From the NCBI RefSeq assembly GCF_021129155.1, contig NZ_JAJOMC010000009.1, forward strand, positions 47,034 through 111,033: DNA of 64,000 nucleotides. Reading direction: 5' to 3'. The notes under the pieces were generated by a model. The model saw only the letters and a list, made by a program, of their open reading frames with translations. It was not told the origin of the DNA and made no database searches. The stretch comes from Arthrobacter sp. AK04 (GTDB taxonomy: Bacteria; Actinomycetota; Actinomycetes; Actinomycetales; Micrococcaceae). Both the position numbers and the translations under genes were made by a program. Each line of letters begins with the position of its first letter. Position 1 is the stretch's first letter. Of the stretch, positions 8,307-16,599 are shown piece after piece.

Positions 8307-9974
8307 ATGGCTGAGCACCTGTTCCAGCGCGGACCTGCCCGCTTCTTCCGTGGCCTCGGACCACGGGCGCAGGTGGCCCTGTGCCAGCTGCCGCTGACAC
8401 TGATCGTGGCGGCGTTGGCCGTGGCCACTCCCTTCGCCTGGCCAACACTGGCCCACAGCCCCATGTACCTGTCCGGCATGCTCCTTCACGGCGTCCTGTT
8501 CCTCGGCTGCCTCCTGGTGCCCTGGGAGCGCCTGGCCCACCGGCCCTATCTGCTGATCCCGGTCCTGGACTTCCTGGCCATCGGGCTGCTTCGGAACGGC
8601 GCCGCTCCCCTGCTCCCTGGACTGGCGGTCCTGGCGGTCTTCCCGGTGATCTGGCTCTCTGCCTCGGGCATGCTGGCCCGCAGCAGCCTGGTCCTAAGTT
8701 TTTTCGGCACCATGCTCATCATGGTCCCGTCCCTGGCCGGGCGTTTCCCAAACCTGACTGCCTCGGACGTCACCACAACGCTCCTCTTTCCCCTCATGAT
8801 GCTCTCCGTCTCCCTCGCCATCCGCTTCGCCAGCGTGCACCTCCGGCTCCAGCAGCAGGAACTGGCGCAGAAGGACAGGGAGCTGCGGAAACTGCTGCAC
8901 GAAAGCCGGGAACGGGAGAAGCTGCTCCAGACGGTCCTTGACGCAACAGACGTAGGCATTGCCGCCGTCGACCGTTACGGGCATTTCCTGGTGTCCAACA
9001 ACCAGCAGCGGCATTTCCGCGCGTCCACCAAGGCGGACGGCGCCATACCGGGACAGGGGCACCAGCTGATCTTCGGGCAGGACCGGCGCACCCTGCTGCC
9101 GCCGGAGAAGCGTCCCATCAGCCGCGCCATTGCAGGAGAATCCTTCGCGGACTACCTGGTGTGGGCCGGAGAGGGAGCGGAACAGCGCGCGGTGTCGACG
9201 GCGGCACGGCCCCTGGTGGGCGACGACGGCAGCTTCAACGGCGCCGTTGTGGTGTACACGGACGTCACCGGCTGGGTGGAGGCGCTGGCAGCGAACCAGG
9301 AGCTCGTCTCCAACGTGTCCCACGAGTTCAAGACGCCCCTGAATTCCATCATCGGCAACATAGACCTGGTGCTGGACGACGCCGGCGGCCTGCCGCCGCA
9401 GCTTGCCCGCCGTTTGCGGGTGGTCCAGCGCAACGCGGAGCGGCTGCTGGCGCTGGTTGCGGACCTGTCGGCATCGGCGTCGGCTGCCTTGAATGTGCAC
9501 CCGAAAAGGACGGACCTCGCCAGCCTGGTGGAAACGAGCCTGGGATCGGCCCAGGCCCAGGCCGATCGCGCGCATATCCAGCTCAACGCGGACGTTCCCT
9601 CGCCGCTCTGGGCCTACGCGGATCCGCTCCGGATCGGGCAGGCCCTGGACAACCTGGTATCCAACGCCATTAAGTACTCTCCCGACGGCGGCACGGTCAG
9701 CATCAGCGCCCGCGCCGGTGGGGACTGGGTCCAGCTCAGCGTCAGCGATACCGGAATGGGGATCTCCCGGGAGGACAGCACCAGGGTCTTCAAACGGTTC
9801 TTCCGCACGGAAGCGGCCCAGAAAGCCTCCATCTCGGGGGCGGGGCTCGGCCTCTCCATCACCAAGATGATCGTGGAAGGCCACGGCGGCACCATCAGCT
9901 GCGAGAGCGGCCAGGGGAAGGGCAGCACCTTCACCGTGACCCTTCCCGCGGACGGGCCGCCACCGTCGTTCTAG
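8307..9974 (+). CDS. Membrane sensor histidine kinase (HisKA, PAS-like domain)
   Basis: A 555-residue kinase. About 180 N-terminal residues contain roughly six hydrophobic helices (for example LILIVAALAVATPFAW-like and SGMLLHGVLFLGCLLVP stretches), then a short coiled coil (QQQELAQKDRELRKLLHESR), a PAS-like domain (VLDATDVGIAAVDRYG) and the kinase core. The H-box SNVSHEFKTPLNSIIGN, N-box LDNLVSNAIKYSPDGG, G1 SDTGMGIS and G2 GAGLGLSITK are all present, so it should autophosphorylate. It is divergent from the OmpR-type regulator gene 250 bases away, its likely partner. The signal sensed is unknown; the integral membrane sensor has no large extracellular domain. Confidence 0.9.
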   Translation: MAEHLFQRGPARFFRGLGPRAQVALCQLPLTLIVAALAVATPFAWPTLAHSPMYLSGMLLHGVLFLGCLLVPWERLAHRPYLLIPVLDFLAIGLLRNGAAPLLPGLAVLAVFPVIWLSASGMLARSSLVLSFFGTMLIMVPSLAGRFPNLTASDVTTTLLFPLMMLSVSLAIRFASVHLRLQQQELAQKDRELRKLLHESREREKLLQTVLDATDVGIAAVDRYGHFLVSNNQQRHFRASTKADGAIPGQGHQLIFGQDRRTLLPPEKRPISRAIAGESFADYLVWAGEGAEQRAVSTAARPLVGDDGSFNGAVVVYTDVTGWVEALAANQELVSNVSHEFKTPLNSIIGNIDLVLDDAGGLPPQLARRLRVVQRNAERLLALVADLSASASAALNVHPKRTDLASLVETSLGSAQAQADRAHIQLNADVPSPLWAYADPLRIGQALDNLVSNAIKYSPDGGTVSISARAGGDWVQLSVSDTGMGISREDSTRVFKRFFRTEAAQKASISGAGLGLSITKMIVEGHGGTISCESGQGKGSTFTVTLPADGPPPSF

Positions 9975-9977
9975 CGA

Positions 9978-10091
9978 ATCGATTGCTCCGCAACTGCCGT
10001 TATGAACCACCTAAAACGGGATCTGGGCCCACGCCGGCGAGGGCCCCGGCCCGAGCTTGCGAGGGCTGGGAGCCGGTGGGGAGCAATCGAT
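9978..10091. repeat. Intergenic palindromic element with 12-bp perfect terminal inverted repeats
   Basis: ATCGATTGCTCC at 9978-9989 is exactly repeated in inverted orientation at 10080-10091. The left end, 9980-10018, closely matches 39437-39474 near the rpoC/rpsL region, so this is a dispersed element. It fills the gap between the convergent histidine kinase and truA genes and may also act in transcription termination. The interior is GC-rich with partial self-complementarity. Confidence 0.6.
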
Positions 10092-10096
10092 AGGGA

Positions 10097-10990
10097 CTAG
10101 TGCTCCCGCAGCGCCCTGGTCAGCTCTGCCCGGGCCAGCAGCTCGTCGTCGGACGGATAAGCAACCTCTTCGAGCACCAGGGGATGCGGCGCGGCCAGCA
10201 CCGATTTGGCGTCCCGCTTCTGCGCCAGGAGCCGCTCATGCAGCCAGCCGGGTTCCTCAACGCCCTCCCCCACATACAGGGCAGACCCGATCAGGGCGCG
10301 CACCATGTTGTGGCAGAAGGCGTCGGCCTGCACCGTGGCCACAATGACGCCGTCCTCCCCCCGTGCGAACTCGAAGCGCTGGAGCTCACGGATGGTGGTG
10401 GCGCCTTCGCGGGGTTTGCAGAAGGACAGGAAGTTCTGGAGCCCCAGCAGCTTGGACGCGCCCTCGTTCAGCAGCACCACATCCAGTGGGTTCTTGTGCC
10501 AGAGGGTGAAGTAGCGTTCCAGCGGGTCCCAGAGGGCGGGGCCGTCCGCGATCCGGTAGCTGTACCGCCGCCAGAGGGCCGAGAAGCGGGCATCGAAGCC
10601 CTCCGGCGCCAGCGAGATGCGGTGCACCTCCACGGCGCCTGTCAGGTCACCAAGGATCCGGCTCAGCGCGCCCCGGATGCGGCGCAGCATGGCGACGGCG
10701 GGATCGAGTTCGTGCCCCCGCGGCAGTCCCTGCCACTCGGCTTCCGTCAGGTCCAGGTGGACCACCTGCCCGCGGGCGTGCACCCCGGCGTCGGTGCGGC
10801 CGGCGACCGTCACCCGGATGGGCCGGCGGACCAGCAGGTGCAGGGCTTCCTCGAGGACCCCCTGGACGGTCCTGCGGCCCGGCTGCAGCGCCCACCCGCT
10901 GAACGGGCCGCCGTCGTAAGACATATCAAGCCGGACACGCAAAAACCCGCCGCCCCCCAATACGGGGGCCGCGGGTTTTTGGTCGTTCAT
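10097..10990 (-). CDS. truA: tRNA pseudouridine(38-40) synthase TruA
   Basis: TruA converts U38, U39 and U40 of tRNA anticodon stems to pseudouridine. The 297-residue protein shows the family start RLDMSYDGGPFSGWA, the catalytic-Asp segment VAGRTDAGVHARGQVVHL, and RRYSYRI and FCHNMVRALIG. The first ~16 residues (MNDQKPAAPVLGGGGF) are unusual because their codons form the hairpin of the rplQ transcription terminator. A TTG at 10942, just after the hairpin, is an alternative start. It lies downstream of rplQ with a 32-base gap and is the last gene of the ribosomal block. Confidence 0.93.
   Translation of the reverse strand: MNDQKPAAPVLGGGGFLRVRLDMSYDGGPFSGWALQPGRRTVQGVLEEALHLLVRRPIRVTVAGRTDAGVHARGQVVHLDLTEAEWQGLPRGHELDPAVAMLRRIRGALSRILGDLTGAVEVHRISLAPEGFDARFSALWRRYSYRIADGPALWDPLERYFTLWHKNPLDVVLLNEGASKLLGLQNFLSFCKPREGATTIRELQRFEFARGEDGVIVATVQADAFCHNMVRALIGSALYVGEGVEEPGWLHERLLAQKRDAKSVLAAPHPLVLEEVAYPSDDELLARAELTRALREH
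10941..10980. terminator. Intrinsic terminator hairpin after rplQ, overlapping the truA 5' end
   Basis: A5-CCCGC...GCGGG-T5 forms a near-perfect 17-bp stem with a short loop. The stem ends in a run of Ts on the - strand (and As give a T-run on the + strand), so it can terminate either way. It begins 42 bases past the rplQ stop and lies entirely within the annotated N-terminus of truA. Confidence 0.75.
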
Positions 10991-11022
10991 AGACTCAAGT
11001 CTATGCGAAGAAAATCAGCGAA

Positions 11023-11619
11023 TTACTTCGCGTCCTTTTCCTCGGCTGCGGGAGCCTCGGGTGCTTCCTCAGCGGCCGGGGCCTCTTCGGTTGCAGCTTC
11101 TTCAGCAGCAGGTGCCTCAGCAGCTTCGTCAGCAGCGGGGGCCTCGGCGGCCTCAGCCTCGGGAGCTTCTTCTGCAACCGGAGCAGCAGCGGCTTCCTTC
11201 TTGTCGGCGTCGCGCTTGGCAGCGGAAGTAGCCTCGGCTACAACGGCCTGCTTGGCGGAAACCGGCTCAAGCACCAGTTCGATGACGGCCATGGGAGCGT
11301 TGTCGCCCTTGCGGTTGCCGATCTTGGTGATGCGGGTGTAGCCGCCGTCGCGGTTCTCCACAGCCTGGGCGATGTCGGTGAACAGCTCGTGGACGACGCC
11401 CTTGTTGCTGATCAGGCCGAGGACCCGGCGGCGGGAAGCGAGGTCGCCACGCTTGGCGAAGGTGACCAGGCGCTCTGCGTACGGCTTCAGGCGCTTGGCC
11501 TTGGTGACCGTGGTGGTGATCCGCTTGTGCTCGAACAGGGATGCTGCCAGGTTCGCGAGCATGAGGCGCTCGTGAGCCGGGCCGCCTCCGAGGCGCGGAC
11601 CCTTAGTGGGGGTAGGCAT
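11023..11619 (-). CDS. rplQ: 50S ribosomal protein L17
   Basis: L17 binds 23S rRNA near the peptide exit tunnel. The N-terminal ~120 residues are canonical: [37 protein letters not shown] and [20 protein letters not shown]. The remaining ~75 residues form a low-complexity tail dominated by Ala, Glu and Pro ending EEKDAK, which makes it 198 residues against roughly 120-130 in many bacteria. Such acidic tails are common in actinobacterial ribosomal proteins. It follows rpoA by a 71-base gap, and a strong terminator lies just downstream. Confidence 0.97.
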   Translation of the reverse strand: MPTPTKGPRLGGGPAHERLMLANLAASLFEHKRITTTVTKAKRLKPYAERLVTFAKRGDLASRRRVLGLISNKGVVHELFTDIAQAVENRDGGYTRITKIGNRKGDNAPMAVIELVLEPVSAKQAVVAEATSAAKRDADKKEAAAAPVAEEAPEAEAAEAPAADEAAEAPAAEEAATEEAPAAEEAPEAPAAEEKDAK

Positions 11620-11690
11620 AATTGTTTCTCCTCAAATGGAAGCCGTGGGCTGTGCACACCATGGTGCCTGCCCGCCGGCCAAGGTCTGGT

Positions 11691-12701
11691 TTAGAGTTCG
11701 TCGTCGCCGAACGCGGCGTCGTCCTCTTCGATTGCTGCGGCGCGTGCTGCGAGGTCAAAACCGGGAGGCGAGTCCTTGAGGGACAGGCCCAGTTCAACCA
11801 GCTTTGCCTTGACCTCGTCAATGGACTTGGCACCGAAGTTGCGGATGTCCATCAGGTCAGCCTCGGAGCGGGCAACGAGTTCACCCACGGTGTGGATGCC
11901 CTCACGCTTGAGGCAGTTGTAGGAACGGACGGTGAGGTCCAGATCCTCGATCGGCAGTGCCATGTCGGCTGCCAGGGCAGCGTCGGTGGGCGACGGGCCG
12001 ATCTCGATACCTTCAGCTGCGGTGTTCAGCTCACGTGCCAGACCGAAGAGCTCCACCAGGGTGGTGCCTGCGGAAGCAACGGCATCGCGCGGGGCGATGG
12101 CCTGCTTGGTCTCGACGTCGACAATCAGCTTGTCGAAGTCGGTGCGCTGCTCAACACGGGTTGCTTCCACGCGGAAAGTAACCTTCAGCACCGGCGAGTA
12201 GATGGAGTCAACCGGGATACGGCCGATCTCTGCGTCGCCGGACTTGTTCTGAGCTGCCGAAACGTAGCCGCGGCCGCGCTCGATGGTCAGTTCGAGTTCG
12301 AACTTGCCCTTCGAGTTCAGCGTGGCGATGTGCAGATCCGGGTTGTGGAATTCGACGCCGGCCGGCGGAGCGATGTCCGCGGCGGTGACGACTCCGGGGC
12401 CCTGCTTGCGCAGGTAGGCAACAACCGGCTCGTCGTGCTCGGAGGAAACCGAGAGGCTCTTGATGTTCAGGATGATCTCAGTGACATCTTCCTTGACACC
12501 CGGAACCGTGGTGAACTCGTGCAGCACGCCATCGATCCGGATGCTGGTTACGGCAGCACCGGGGATGGAGGAGAGCAGGGTACGGCGGAGGGAGTTTCCG
12601 AGGGTGTAGCCGAAGCCCGGTTCCAGCGGTTCAATGATGAAACGCGAACGGTTTTCGGAGACTACCTCTTCGGAGAGGGTGGGGCGCTGTGCAATGAGCA
12701 C
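11691..12701 (-). CDS. rpoA: DNA-directed RNA polymerase subunit alpha
   Basis: A 336-residue alpha subunit that dimerises to nucleate RNA polymerase assembly. The N-terminal domain is intact ([38 protein letters not shown]). The C-terminal domain with [20 protein letters not shown] and [14 protein letters not shown], which contacts UP elements and activators, is also present, followed by a short acidic tail. Upstream, a 14-bp hairpin and an 11-base motif shared with the rpoB leader suggest that rpoA has expression control separate from rpsK. No rpsD gene lies between rpsK and rpoA. Confidence 0.98.
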
Positions 12702-12781
12702 TTAGGTTTCCTTTCGGCGAGCATCCGCTATATGACGCAACACAGGTGGTGGAAATTTGGTCTGAAGACTTAACGCGCTGG

Positions 12782-12813
12782 GCTTGCCCGGACCGTCAGC
12801 GGTCCGGGCAAGC
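12782..12813. terminator. Perfect 14-bp hairpin between rpsK and rpoA
   Basis: GCTTGCCCGGACCG at 12782-12795 pairs exactly with CGGTCCGGGCAAGC at 12800-12813 across a 4-base loop. There is no T-run on the - strand side, so it may be a partial terminator, attenuator or RNA-processing hairpin rather than a classical intrinsic terminator. Confidence 0.6.
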
Positions 12814-12832
12814 TCATGCGGCGTTGGCAGCC

Positions 12833-13234
12833 TTAGACGCGGCGGCGCTTCGGCGGGCGGCAGCCGTTGTGCGCAGCGGGGGTGACGTCCTGGATGGAGC
12901 CAACCTCGAGGCCTGCGGCCTGCAGCGAACGGATCGCGGTCTCGCGTCCGGAACCCGGTCCCTTGACGAAAACGTCAACCTTGCGCATGCCGTGCTCCTG
13001 CGCACGCTTGGCAGCAGCTTCGGCAGCCATCTGGGCTGCGAACGGGGTGGACTTACGCGAGCCCTTGAAGCCAACCTCACCTGAGGAAGCCCAAGAGATA
13101 ACAGCGCCGCTCGGATCCGTGATGGAAACGATGGTGTTGTTAAAGGTGCTCTTGATGTGCGCCTGGCCAAGCGCGATATTCTTTTTGTCCTTCTTACGCG
13201 GCTTGCGAACCGCGCCACGAGTCTTCGGGGGCAT
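12833..13234 (-). CDS. rpsK: 30S ribosomal protein S11
   Basis: This 133-residue platform protein contacts 16S rRNA near the E site and mRNA exit. Diagnostic segments are [59 protein letters not shown] and the C-terminal THNG-type [12 protein letters not shown]. It follows rpsM in the alpha-type operon after a 54-base gap. The hairpin at 12782 separates it from rpoA. Confidence 0.98.
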   Translation of the reverse strand: MPPKTRGAVRKPRKKDKKNIALGQAHIKSTFNNTIVSITDPSGAVISWASSGEVGFKGSRKSTPFAAQMAAEAAAKRAQEHGMRKVDVFVKGPGSGRETAIRSLQAAGLEVGSIQDVTPAAHNGCRPPKRRRV

Positions 13235-13288
13235 TATTTCTCCTACAGAAAGTTATTGGGGAAAAGTCCGTTAATCCCGGCGGGGATT

Positions 13289-13663
13289 TTAACGGGCCTT
13301 CTTCTTGCCGGCGACGGTGCGCTTCGGGCCCTTGCGGGTACGGGCGTTGGTCTTCGTACGCTGTCCGCGTACGGGCAGGCCCTTGCGGTGGCGCAGGCCT
13401 TCGTAGCTGCCGATTTCAACCTTGCGGCGGATATCTGCTGCTACTTCGCGGCGAAGGTCACCCTCAACCTTGTAGTTGCCTTCAATGTAGTCACGCAGCT
13501 CAACCAGCTGTGCATCAGTCAGGTCCTTGACGCGAACGTCGGCGCTGATGCCAGTGGCAGCCAGGGTTTCGTGTGCACGGGTCTTGCCCACGCCGTAGAT
13601 GTAAGTAAGCGCAATTTCCAGCCGCTTTTCGCGGGGAATGTCTACGCCAGCGAGACGAGCCAT
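13289..13663 (-). CDS. rpsM: 30S ribosomal protein S13
   Basis: This 124-residue protein of the 30S head contacts the P-site tRNA and the 50S subunit (bridge B1). It begins [20 protein letters not shown], has the helix-hairpin-helix-like [18 protein letters not shown], then [20 protein letters not shown] and a basic tail [14 protein letters not shown]. Its length matches the family. It lies between rpmJ and rpsK in the infA-rpmJ-rpsM-rpsK cluster. Confidence 0.98.
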   Translation of the reverse strand: MARLAGVDIPREKRLEIALTYIYGVGKTRAHETLAATGISADVRVKDLTDAQLVELRDYIEGNYKVEGDLRREVAADIRRKVEIGSYEGLRHRKGLPVRGQRTKTNARTRKGPKRTVAGKKKAR

Positions 13664-13837
13664 AGTGGCAGTACTCCTTGATAAACCGGAGGTCGTAGGC
13701 AGTACACCCGCACGTTCTGTGCGGCCCCAGCCTCCGACCGGGGGTTAGCTGCCCGGGCTCCATACGTCCCAGATCCGCTTGTGCTGCCTTTATTTACTTG
13801 CGTGGGTTAGCAACCCAGGATTTCCCGATGAAGGGAA

Positions 13838-13951
13838 TTAGCCCTGGCGCTGCTTGTGGCGCGGGTTCTCGCAGATCACCATGACCCGGCCATTACGGCG
13901 GATCACTTTGCACTTTTCGCAGATCTGCTTGACGCTCGGCTTGACCTTCAT
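13838..13951 (-). CDS. rpmJ: 50S ribosomal protein L36
   Basis: A 37-residue zinc-type L36: [19 protein letters not shown] followed by [18 protein letters not shown]. The three cysteines and the histidine (CEKC...C...H) form the usual zinc site, so this is the zinc-binding (C+) form. The ATG at 13951 is the canonical start; the longer open frame upstream is untranslated leader. It sits between infA and rpsM. Confidence 0.97.
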   Translation of the reverse strand: MKVKPSVKQICEKCKVIRRNGRVMVICENPRHKQRQG

Positions 13952-14021
13952 GGCATTCCTTTGCGTGTAACAGTTGGTCAACTGGAGCGGCAGCCAGTTC
14001 GCACTGGAGCCGCCCAGCAAT

Positions 14022-14243
14022 TTACTTGTAGCGGTAGACGATACGACCACGGGTGAGGTCGTACGGGCTCAGCTCCACCACTACGCGGTCCTCAGGGAGG
14101 ATTCGGATGTAGTGCTGGCGCATCTTTCCAGAGATGTGTGCCAGAACGATGTGCTTGTTGGTGAGCTCAACGCGAAACATCGCGTTAGGCAGCGCCTCGG
14201 TCACAACGCCTTCGATCTCAATGACCCCGTCCTTCTTGGCCAT
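14022..14243 (-). CDS. infA: Translation initiation factor IF-1
   Basis: IF-1 occupies the A site of the 30S subunit during initiation. The 73-residue OB-fold protein is full length: [40 protein letters not shown] and [20 protein letters not shown]. The ATG at 14243 is the conserved start. It heads the infA-rpmJ-rpsM-rpsK unit, and a candidate promoter lies about 130 bases upstream. The usual neighbour map is 4.8 kb away here. Confidence 0.98.
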   Translation of the reverse strand: MAKKDGVIEIEGVVTEALPNAMFRVELTNKHIVLAHISGKMRQHYIRILPEDRVVVELSPYDLTRGRIVYRYK

Positions 14244-14370
14244 ACCCTCCGCTAACTGTTGTTGCCGCAGCCCCGCCGGATTGCACCGGGCATGGCCACG
14301 AACGTTTTGGTTGGATCGATTGCCGGCTCCAGACCCAAAAGGGCGTGGCAGTCCAGACAACCAACAAACA

Positions 14371-14400
14371 ACACTACTCCGTATCGCCGGAAAAGTTAAA
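14371..14400 (-). promoter_or_regulatory. Candidate promoter for infA-rpmJ-rpsM-rpsK
   Basis: Reading the - strand, TTTAAC (14400-14395) and TAGTGT (14376-14371) are separated by 18 bases and resemble housekeeping sigma -35 and -10 boxes. Transcription from here would give a leader of about 120 bases before infA. It is identified by eye only. Confidence 0.4.
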
Positions 14401-14414
14401 TCGGCAATGGTAAC

Positions 14415-15404
14415 CTACCGGGCGCCGTACACACCATAATCACCGGCGGTAGTGCTCACGGCCTCTGCGCTGGCCACGCCGTCCAGGATGGCCAAACGTA
14501 CGACGTCGGCTGCCGCGCTTTGCAGGGTGATGAGGCTGAACTGCCGGGCAGCTTCGTCGCTGCGGTCGAGTGCCACGGCCTGCGTAGACAGGCAGAAGAC
14601 AGTATCCCCGTCAGCCAGCGTGTGCGAAGGATTCAGAGCTCTCGCAATACCAGCATGTGAGGCAGCCGCAGTCCGCTTGCACTCGGCCACATCCAGAATG
14701 GCGTTGGTCGCCACGACAACAAGGGTGGTATTGAACGGCGGTACGTCCAAGTGGGCAGGTCCCGGTGCCCGGAAGCTCGCGTCTAAGCGAGGCACGAGCG
14801 AGCGAGCGGAGGGCGTCGGGAGCTGCCCACCGCCAGCATCCGGCAGGCCGAGAGCGTTGACGACAGCAATTGCACCCACCACCACGCCGTTCTCAAGCGT
14901 CACAGAGGCAGTCCCCACGCCGCCCTTGTAGGTCCTGGCCATGACTGCGCCGGTCCCGGCACCCACATTGCCGCGTCCGACGTCGTGCCCTTCTGCCTGT
15001 GCCGCGGCGGCGACGGCGGCCGCATAGCCCATGTCCGCCGTAGGACGTGCCGAAAAGTCCCCGCCCCTGCCAAGGTCGAAGATCGCGGCTGCCGGCACGA
15101 TGGGGACCACTCCCCCGGGCACCGCGAACCCGCGGCCGTTCTCCTCGCACCACCGCTGCGCGCCGGCGGCCGAGGCCAAACCGTAGGCGCTCCCACCGGT
15201 AAGGACCACCGCGTCCACCGCGCTGACGAGCGTGGTGGGATCCAGGGCATCGGTTTCATGGGTGGCAGGTCCGCCGCCCTGCACATCCACCGACCCGCAG
15301 GTGCCCGGCGGCGGCAGGACCACCGTGACGCCAGTCAGCCAGCCGTCGTCGGACTTCTGCTGGTGCCCCACCCGCATGCCGGGTACGTCAGTGATTGCTC
15401 CCAT
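14415..15404 (-). CDS. P1 family peptidase (DmpA-like Ntn hydrolase)
   Basis: This 329-residue protein resembles the DmpA/P1 peptidases, which are autocatalytically processed N-terminal-nucleophile hydrolases. Visible family segments are ITDVPGMRVGH at the start, AVVLTGGSAYGLASAAG, VGAGTGAVMARTYKGGVGTA, and the likely processing region VVVATNAILDVAECKRTAA, where the Thr of ATNA is the probable nucleophile, followed by ADGDTVFCLST. The ATG at 15404 has AAGGGGAG about 9 bases upstream; an ATG three codons earlier is possible. It is divergent from a sugar ABC operon and sits among ribosomal genes without an evident functional link. The substrate is unknown. Confidence 0.85.
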   Translation of the reverse strand: MGAITDVPGMRVGHQQKSDDGWLTGVTVVLPPPGTCGSVDVQGGGPATHETDALDPTTLVSAVDAVVLTGGSAYGLASAAGAQRWCEENGRGFAVPGGVVPIVPAAAIFDLGRGGDFSARPTADMGYAAAVAAAAQAEGHDVGRGNVGAGTGAVMARTYKGGVGTASVTLENGVVVGAIAVVNALGLPDAGGGQLPTPSARSLVPRLDASFRAPGPAHLDVPPFNTTLVVVATNAILDVAECKRTAAASHAGIARALNPSHTLADGDTVFCLSTQAVALDRSDEAARQFSLITLQSAAADVVRLAILDGVASAEAVSTTAGDYGVYGAR

Positions 15405-15642
15405 GGCACCCATTCTCCCCTTTGGCCATCAAACGGATGAATACGGGCGGGTCCCTGCCTTTCAACCAAACTTTGTGCAAGACTGCATCCAACACAGCGT
15501 TAACGGGCAACGAAGCCTCGTCTAACAGTCCTCTGACGAGGGCAAATGCGGCTTTCTGCCTGCTGACCTTGTGGTGAAGTAATGGCTAGACTTCCCCGAC
15601 CACGGCCGGCCACGAGCAGGCACGAATCCCGTGAGAGACCAC

Positions 15643-16599
15643 ATGACACGTCAACTCGCACCCCGTCCGTCCACCAAGCCCACCAGGCCCGGACCGGCAG
15701 CTATCCCACGACGCCGGCGCTGGACGCAGAGAACCCGGCGTGACTTCTTCGTGTTCCTCGCCCTCGCCTTGCCGAACCTGGTGCTGATCGCCGTCTTCAC
15801 GTACCGGCCACTGATCAGCAACATCTACTACTCAACGCTGGACTGGACCCTGGGGTCACCATCCGCCACGGTGGTGGGCATCAACAACTACGTCACCTTC
15901 TTCACCAGCGACGACGCCTCCAAAGTCCTGGGCACCACGGCAATCTTCACGGTGGTGACCGTAGGCGGATCCATGATCCTCGGACTGCTCATCGCCCTGG
16001 CGCTGAACGCGAAGGTCCGGGGAACCACATTCGCCCGCTCCGCAGTGTTCGCTCCCTACGTCCTGTCCGGCGTCGGCGTGGGCCTGGTGTGGCTCTTCAT
16101 TTTCGATCCCGGCTACGGCGTGCTCGCCTGGCTCCTCCGGGGCATCGGCCAACAGAGCCCGCAGTGGATCAATGATCCCCAGCTTTCCCTGGTCATGGTC
16201 ATCCTGGTCTACGTCTGGAAAAACCTGGGGTACTGCGCGGTGGTGTACCTGGCAGGGCTGCAGTCCCTGCCGCAGGACGTCATGGAGGCAGCCTCGCTGG
16301 ACGGTGCCAACGGGTTCCGGCGCTTCATCACCATGTCGCTGCCGCTCCTGTCCCCCACCACGTTCTTCCTGTTGATCACCAGCATGCTCAGTTCGCTGCA
16401 GGCCTTTGACCTGATCAGGATTATGACGCCGCTGGGAACCGGCACCAGCACCCTGATCTACGAGGCCTACCTCCAGGCGTTCGGGGCCTTCAACCGGGCG
16501 GGCTATTCCGCGGCCATCTCGGTGATCCTGTTCGCGATCCTCCTGGTGATCACCGTGTTCCAACTGCGCTTCGTGGAACGGAAGGTGCACTACTCGTGA
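15643..16599 (+). CDS. Sugar ABC transporter permease (MalF/UgpA type)
   Basis: A 318-residue integral membrane protein with about six helices and the binding-protein-dependent permease EAA-like loop (DVMEAASLDGANGFRRFITM), where the ATPase docks. After a basic N-terminus it starts with FFVFLALALPNLVLIAVFTY and then YRPLISNIYYSTLDW, the UgpA/MalF-like pattern. ATG 15643 has a GAGAG site upstream; GTG 15631 is an alternative. Its stop overlaps the start of the second permease. The substrate is probably a sugar or glycerol-3-phosphate-type compound, inferred from resemblance only. Confidence 0.9.
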   Translation: MTRQLAPRPSTKPTRPGPAAIPRRRRWTQRTRRDFFVFLALALPNLVLIAVFTYRPLISNIYYSTLDWTLGSPSATVVGINNYVTFFTSDDASKVLGTTAIFTVVTVGGSMILGLLIALALNAKVRGTTFARSAVFAPYVLSGVGVGLVWLFIFDPGYGVLAWLLRGIGQQSPQWINDPQLSLVMVILVYVWKNLGYCAVVYLAGLQSLPQDVMEAASLDGANGFRRFITMSLPLLSPTTFFLLITSMLSSLQAFDLIRIMTPLGTGTSTLIYEAYLQAFGAFNRAGYSAAISVILFAILLVITVFQLRFVERKVHYS

